Assembly (NCBI GenBank): GCA_017454585.1
Contig: JAFTCU010000038.1
Span: 1 to 45,983 of the forward strand
DNA length: 45,983 nt
Reading direction: 5' to 3'
Source of the DNA: Thermoguttaceae bacterium
GTDB lineage: Bacteria > Planctomycetota > Planctomycetia > Pirellulales > Thermoguttaceae
The stretch's first letter is position 1; each line of letters opens with the position of its first letter. A model generated the notes under the pieces. It had not been told where the DNA came from. It did not search any database and worked only from the letters and a program-made list of their open reading frames with translations. Below are positions 41,947 through 45,983 of the stretch, piece after piece. The position numbers were made by a program, and so were the translations under genes.

Positions 41947-44900
41947 TCACGTTTCGCGCAAGAGCATTTCCACATAATTCAACAAAATATCCGAATCCGG
42001 CCCGGCATTTTGGGCCTCTTCGTCCAATGGAAGGTACGCGGTATGATCGTCCGCAAAACGAAGCGTCTTCTGTTCCGGTCCGATCTTGTGTCTCGTAGCG
42101 GGTTCAAGCGCTTTCTTTGAGGCAAATTCGAAAACCAGAAAATCTTCATTCCGGTAAATCGCGCTAATGAGCCATTGATGCGCTAAAATCCGAACCCGGT
42201 AAAGTTTCAGAAGGAGCTGGGCCTGCGGGGGAATATTGCCGAAGCGATCCTTCAATTCCGCCTCGAAATCGTCCACGTGTTCCGGACGTGTCAGACGCGA
42301 AAGACGGCGGTAAAGTTCCATTTTTACCCGCATTTCCGAAACGTACTGGTGCGGAATGTAGGCCGTAAGCGGGATACGAACATCGACTTCCACCGTTTCA
42401 CGCGGCGGGAGGTGTTTCATTTGGCGGACCGTCGCTTCCAGAATATCGCAGTAAAGCTCGTAGCCGACCGCGGCGATTTCTCCGCTCTGCATCGTACCGA
42501 GAATATTGCCGGCTCCGCGGATCTCCAGGTCACGCATCGCGATACTGAACCCGGCACCAAGGTGGGCGAATTCTTCGATCGCCTTCAGACGCCGCAGCGC
42601 GGTTTCCGTCAGGTTAGCCCCCGGCTTCACCAGCAGGTAACAGTACGCGTGATTCTTGAAACGTCCGACACGACCGCGGAGCTGGTGCATTTCAGCCAGT
42701 CCGTACCGGTTTGCGTCATCGATGAAGATGGTATTCGCGTTTGGTATGTCCATACCGCTCCCGATGATCGTCGTGCTGAGCAGAACGTCCACTTCATGAT
42801 TAATAAACTGGAGCATAACCTTTTCAAGCTGGCGTTCGGGCATTTGGGCGTGACCTATCGTGATTCGCGCTTCGGGAACGATCTGGCGCAGTCTCGCAGC
42901 TACGATGTCAATATCCTCGATACGGTTATGCACGAAAAAGACCTGCCCTTCCCGGTCGATTTCACGAAGAATGGCGTTTCGGACGAGTGATTCCTGAAAG
43001 CGCGTGATGTGCGTCTCGATGGCGCGGCGGTTGGCCGGAGGGGTTTCGAGGCTCGAAATGTCCCGGATGCCCAAGAGCGACATGTGAAGGGTCCGTGGGA
43101 TCGGCGTGGCGGTCATGGTCAGCACGTCCACGATCGTGCGCAGCCGCTTGAGCGATTCTTTCATTTCGACGCCAAAGAGCTGCTCTTCGTCGATGATGAT
43201 CAGGCCGAGGTTTTTGAAGTGTACGTCCGGACTGGCGATCCGATGCGTACCGATCAGAATGTCGATTTGACCTTCCGCGAGCCGTTTCAGCGTTTCCTTT
43301 TGTTCAGTTGGGGAGGAAAAACGGGAAATCGCCTCGACGCGGACCGGAAACATCGCCATGCGCTGCTTGAACGTCCGCAAATGCTGCTCGACCAAAACCG
43401 TCGTCGGGGCCATGATCCCGACCTGGTAGCCCGCTTCCACGGCCGTGAACGCCGCCCGCATCGCCATCTCAGTCTTTCCGAAACCAACGTCACCGCAGAG
43501 AAGACGATCCATCGGTCTTGGCGCAGCCATATCGGCCCGGATCGCTTCCATCGCCCTGAGCTGGTCAGGCGTTTCTGTGAAAGGGAACATCGCGTCGAAC
43601 TCCTTCTGGAGCGGCGTATTGATGGGAAACGAAATACCCGGCTTCGTCTGGCGGATCGCCTGGATGTTCAGCATTTCCGACGCGAGGTCCTGAATCGATT
43701 CTTCGACCTTTTCCCGCATCCGCTTCCACGTTTTTCCACTGTAGGTCGAAAGATTCGGTGCGCCGTTTTTGGAGGAAATATATTTCTGTACCAGCGAGAT
43801 TTTGGAAACCGGGACGTAAATGAACACTTTGTCACGGAATTCCAGCACCATGTGCTCCTCGGCGCCGCCGGCGTTCGGAGTGTTGGAGGCGGTTACGACC
43901 TGTGGACCGGTTTTATTCTTGAGAGGTTCGAGGAGTTTCAGCCCTCTGTACCGGGCGATCCCAAATGAAACGTGAACGACGTAATCCCCTTCCTGAAGTT
44001 CCGTGAATGCGTCGATCGCCTTGGAAACAGGCCCGGCTGAACCCGGTTTGCTTCCATCGTCGCCAATTCCCCTGCTTGTGTTTCCGCCCCGCTGGACCTC
44101 GCTCCGGTTGAACAGGGCCGAGGACGAGATCACCATTTCATGGCTCGTAACGAAACGGAAACCCTCTGAAATCGTGCCAATGCGGTAGATCAATGCCCGT
44201 TTTTTCGAGAGCGTCGTATCCTCGAAAATCGTCGTGAGACGCTTGATCTCCGCCTCATTCGGGCAAAGAACGTAAACTGTTTGGCCGATTCCGAACCGGA
44301 CAAGTTCCTCCTTGACGCGCGTAAAATCGCCGCTGAATCGCTCGACGGATTCCATGGCCAGCCGGACGTTTTCCCCGAATGCGCCGGAACCCAGGGCGGA
44401 GGCGCTCATGAAGGGGAACCTCATCACCTCACGCAGAACCTCCTCGGTCGTGAAAAAACGCTCCGGGTTTTCCTGCGCCTGGTAAAAACGCCGGCCCTGG
44501 ATCTGAATATCTTCCGGCTCCAGAAGAAAGAAAAGCGTGTTTTCCTCTTTTAAATACTCAGTCAAAAGTGCGCGTTCCGTACCCAGATGAAGGACGGGCG
44601 TGAAGGCTGTGACGTCGATTTCCCGAAGTATCCGCGAGCTACGCTGTGTCTCCAGGTCAAACTCACGGATCGAGTCGATCTCGTCACCGAAAAATTCGAT
44701 GCGTATGGGACGCTCCCAGTCCAGTGCGTAAATGTCGATCAGACCGCCGCGGGAGAAAAACTCACCGGGAAATTCCACGGCCGAAACATTCTGGAAGCCG
44801 TGCGTCACAAGCCATTCCGTAATGGAATCCATTGTGATGTTTTCCCCAACGGCCACCCGCAGCGAGTCGCCCAGCAGCGTCTCGGGTGAGGGACTGGGCA

Positions 44901-45348
44901 TCAGAAGGGCCTGGATCGGCGCAACGACGACCGGTGGAGCGGTCTGCCCGCCGTCACTCGCCTGCAAAAACGTCTTGAGCACGCGCAGCCGCTCACCGAC
45001 CGAAGCGTCCGGCACGAACGTCTGGAGCGTTTCCTCATCGGACTCTTCATCCTCATCGCGCACGGCCAGCATTTCGCTCAAGTCGTTAAGCCACGGGAAA
45101 AAGAGGATCGGACGCTCGGAGAAAAGGGGTAAATCATCCTGAAAATCCAAAGCGGTTTTCTGGGTAGAGGTCAGTACCACCACGTTTTTGTCAGGGTTTT
45201 CCTCAAGAACAGCCGCCAGAATCGCGGCAGACCCCGCTCCCCAAACTCCTTCAAGATGTGGGTACGCATCCTTCTCGATGAGCGTAAAAACACCCTGAGA
45301 GGAAAGAAATTCGTGAATGTGAGCGGTGATTTCTTGAAGTGGAAGCAT
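41947..45348 (-). CDS. mfd: Transcription-repair coupling factor Mfd
   Basis: 1,133 residues from the ATG at 45348, the usual Mfd length; the in-frame upstream ATG at 45495 lies in a repeat and is rejected. UvrB-homology module at the N-terminus ([19 protein letters not shown]...[30 protein letters not shown] motif near 44700). The RNA-polymerase-interacting CarD-like domain starts at [19 protein letters not shown]. The translocase motor has Walker [57 protein letters not shown], and [10 protein letters not shown]-terminal TRCF domain closes it ([23 protein letters not shown]). It displaces RNA polymerase stalled at lesions and recruits UvrA. A short insert ([11 protein letters not shown]) sits in the RNAP-interacting domain. 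Confidence 0.97.
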   Translation of the reverse strand: MLPLQEITAHIHEFLSSQGVFTLIEKDAYPHLEGVWGAGSAAILAAVLEENPDKNVVVLTSTQKTALDFQDDLPLFSERPILFFPWLNDLSEMLAVRDEDEESDEETLQTFVPDASVGERLRVLKTFLQASDGGQTAPPVVVAPIQALLMPSPSPETLLGDSLRVAVGENITMDSITEWLVTHGFQNVSAVEFPGEFFSRGGLIDIYALDWERPIRIEFFGDEIDSIREFDLETQRSSRILREIDVTAFTPVLHLGTERALLTEYLKEENTLFFLLEPEDIQIQGRRFYQAQENPERFFTTEEVLREVMRFPFMSASALGSGAFGENVRLAMESVERFSGDFTRVKEELVRFGIGQTVYVLCPNEAEIKRLTTIFEDTTLSKKRALIYRIGTISEGFRFVTSHEMVISSSALFNRSEVQRGGNTSRGIGDDGSKPGSAGPVSKAIDAFTELQEGDYVVHVSFGIARYRGLKLLEPLKNKTGPQVVTASNTPNAGGAEEHMVLEFRDKVFIYVPVSKISLVQKYISSKNGAPNLSTYSGKTWKRMREKVEESIQDLASEMLNIQAIRQTKPGISFPINTPLQKEFDAMFPFTETPDQLRAMEAIRADMAAPRPMDRLLCGDVGFGKTEMAMRAAFTAVEAGYQVGIMAPTTVLVEQHLRTFKQRMAMFPVRVEAISRFSSPTEQKETLKRLAEGQIDILIGTHRIASPDVHFKNLGLIIIDEEQLFGVEMKESLKRLRTIVDVLTMTATPIPRTLHMSLLGIRDISSLETPPANRRAIETHITRFQESLVRNAILREIDREGQVFFVHNRIEDIDIVAARLRQIVPEARITIGHAQMPERQLEKVMLQFINHEVDVLLSTTIIGSGMDIPNANTIFIDDANRYGLAEMHQLRGRVGRFKNHAYCYLLVKPGANLTETALRRLKAIEEFAHLGAGFSIAMRDLEIRGAGNILGTMQSGEIAAVGYELYCDILEATVRQMKHLPPRETVEVDVRIPLTAYIPHQYVSEMRVKMELYRRLSRLTRPEHVDDFEAELKDRFGNIPPQAQLLLKLYRVRILAHQWLISAIYRNEDFLVFEFASKKALEPATRHKIGPEQKTLRFADDHTAYLPLDEEAQNAGPDSDILLNYVEMLLRET

Positions 45349-45363
45349 GGGGGTGAAATGAAA

Positions 45364-45502
45364 GGCGGTAATGGAGCGCGTAAGCGCGGAATTACGCGTA
45401 AATGTGAGGCGGTAATGGAGCGCATCGCGCGGAATTACGCGTTTTTGCGTCCATAACAATTTAACCGGCGCGTAATTCCGGCCTTCGGCCTCCATTACCG
45501 CC
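45364..45502. repeat. Three GGCGGTAATGG repeats upstream of mfd
   Basis: Two direct copies (45364-45398 and 45408-45441) run from GGCGGTAATGGAGCGC to GGAATTACGCG. An inverted copy occupies 45469-45502. Each copy is itself an imperfect palindrome (GTAAT...ATTAC). The inverted copy contains the TAA stop of the methyltransferase gene (45495-45497). The set fills the gap between that gene and mfd and lies in the mfd leader. Confidence 0.75.
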
Positions 45503-45983
45503 TCTCAATCGTTAATTTCTCGTACATTTTCATCAACTCGGCGACGATTTCCGGCTCGGTGATGTTTTTGGGGAAGCCGTAGGCGGCCAGGACGGCCTGG
45601 TCGTTCGCCTTGTGCGCATTCCGAAGCTCCGCCGGCATGGTATTCTCGTCGTAAAGGTCCGCAAGTGAACAATCCGGGTACAAAGCCCGAGCGTCGAGGA
45701 TCCCCTGCGCCGTGCGTTCGATCGCCGCGTTTAAAGGCCCCCCTGAAAGGGGGGCTGCCGAGCGCAGCGAGGCTGGGGGGTTTAGGCCAAGGGATGGACT
45801 TTCGGCAATTTCTGAACCCCTCCGCCCCTCCGGGGCACCTCCCCTTTCAGGGGAGGCTTCTTGCGCAAGGGGCCACGGGAAATTGTTGTACACGATGGTA
45901 TTTGAGTACCGGTAACGCATTTCCAGCCGCCCGCAGACCGCCCGCATCCACGCCATGTGGACCGAGGAGGTCAGAACGCCGAA
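45495..45983 (-). CDS. C-terminus of an MmeI-like class I DNA methyltransferase, 5' end outside window
   Basis: The frame enters from the right edge (FGVLTSSVHMAWMRAVCGRL...) and stops at 45495, so only the last ~162 residues are seen. HMAWMRAVCGRLEMRYRYSNTIVYNNFPWP is the characteristic C-terminal end of MmeI/YeeA-type DNA methylases (DNA-recognition side). IERTAQGILDARALYPDCSLADLYD...MPAELRNAHKANDQAVLAAYGF, also typical, completes it. Between FPWPL and IERTAQ sits a ~47-residue stretch of low-complexity character (AQEASPERGGAPEGRRG...) encoded by a repeat element (45727-45867). In relatives these two blocks are nearly adjacent. The adenine-methylating active site and any nuclease domain would lie outside the window, so restriction activity cannot be judged. 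Confidence 0.85.
   Translation of the reverse strand, partial: FGVLTSSVHMAWMRAVCGRLEMRYRYSNTIVYNNFPWPLAQEASPERGGAPEGRRGSEIAESPSLGLNPPASLRSAAPLSGGPLNAAIERTAQGILDARALYPDCSLADLYDENTMPAELRNAHKANDQAVLAAYGFPKNITEPEIVAELMKMYEKLTIERR
45727..45867 (-). repeat. Palindromic repeat element copy B, inserted in-frame in the methyltransferase gene
   Basis: It matches 11217-11358: GGCCCCCCTGAAAGGGGGGC, GAGCG.AGCGAGGCTGGGGGG, and CACCTCCCCTTTCAGGGGAGG then CTTCTTGCGCA. Its 141 bp are a multiple of three and leave the host frame open, adding ~47 residues. Confidence 0.8.

Noticed and set aside
45349..45495. Upstream start for Mfd at 45495
   Set aside because: The extra 49 residues are encoded by the GGCGGTAATGG repeats; Mfd begins naturally at 45348.

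Overview
The window looks like chromosomal DNA of a planctomycete (Planctomycetota), perhaps a gut-associated Pirellulales/Thermoguttaceae-type lineage. This is inferred from gene content, not from a marker gene. The pointers are three consecutive ~1,500-residue exported, membrane-anchored proteins of a planctomycete-like type, a membrane-tethered degenerate GspE homologue, a DUF1573 protein with a long acidic tail, an FHA-GAF-sigma54 activator, many genes without clear Shine-Dalgarno sites, and secreted polysaccharide-active proteins. DUF3793 beside a flavodoxin fits an anaerobic, iron-limited life. There is no phage, integron, IS element or CRISPR array.

Layout. 1-4.3 kb (minus): a 3'-truncated exported pectate-lyase-fold protein; a long inverted-repeat element; a citramalate synthase gene cut by one in-frame TAG; a terminator; a tiny ORF; tRNA-Gln(UUG) with its own promoter. 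4.35-7.9 kb (minus): a probable envelope operon of a degenerate membrane-bound GspE-like protein, a CvpA-like membrane protein and a small membrane protein. 8.2-14.3 kb (minus): a DEAD-box helicase with a ~590-residue charged N-terminal extension, a palindromic repeat, an inositol-3-phosphate synthase, a perfect 30-bp inverted repeat, and hemL. 14.3-30.3 kb: DUF1573 protein (minus) diverging from an operon of three giant exported proteins (plus), about 14 kb long, the last two translationally coupled. 30.3-34.6 kb: rmuC (minus), a second copy of the long inverted-repeat element, then an FHA-GAF-AAA-Fis regulator (plus) with a good sigma70-type promoter. 34.8-38 kb (plus): an exported glycoside-hydrolase-like protein, an array of palindromic repeats, and a DUF3793-flavodoxin pair behind two palindromes resembling iron-regulator (DtxR/IdeR-type) operators. 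38-45.98 kb (minus): a Sel1-repeat protein, an exported parvulin-type prolyl isomerase, mfd, and the C-terminus of an MmeI-like DNA methyltransferase that carries an in-frame copy of the 11.2-kb palindromic repeat.

The unusual part is the repeat content. At least five families occur in 46 kb: (1) a ~335-460 bp element with GGCGGAT-rich inverted arms, two copies; (2) a short GACGACGC/GCGTCGTC hairpin, ten or more copies at five sites, whose sequence changes keep pairing on only one strand; (3) a ~141-bp palindromic element, two copies, one inside a reading frame; (4) long inverted repeats containing CGAATA units downstream of minus-strand genes; (5) a GGCGGTAATGG element near mfd that overlaps the methyltransferase stop codon. 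Together with the three-gene giant-protein operon these are the best candidates for undescribed biology here. Promoters found by eye mostly have TTGACA/TATAAT-like boxes 16 bp apart.
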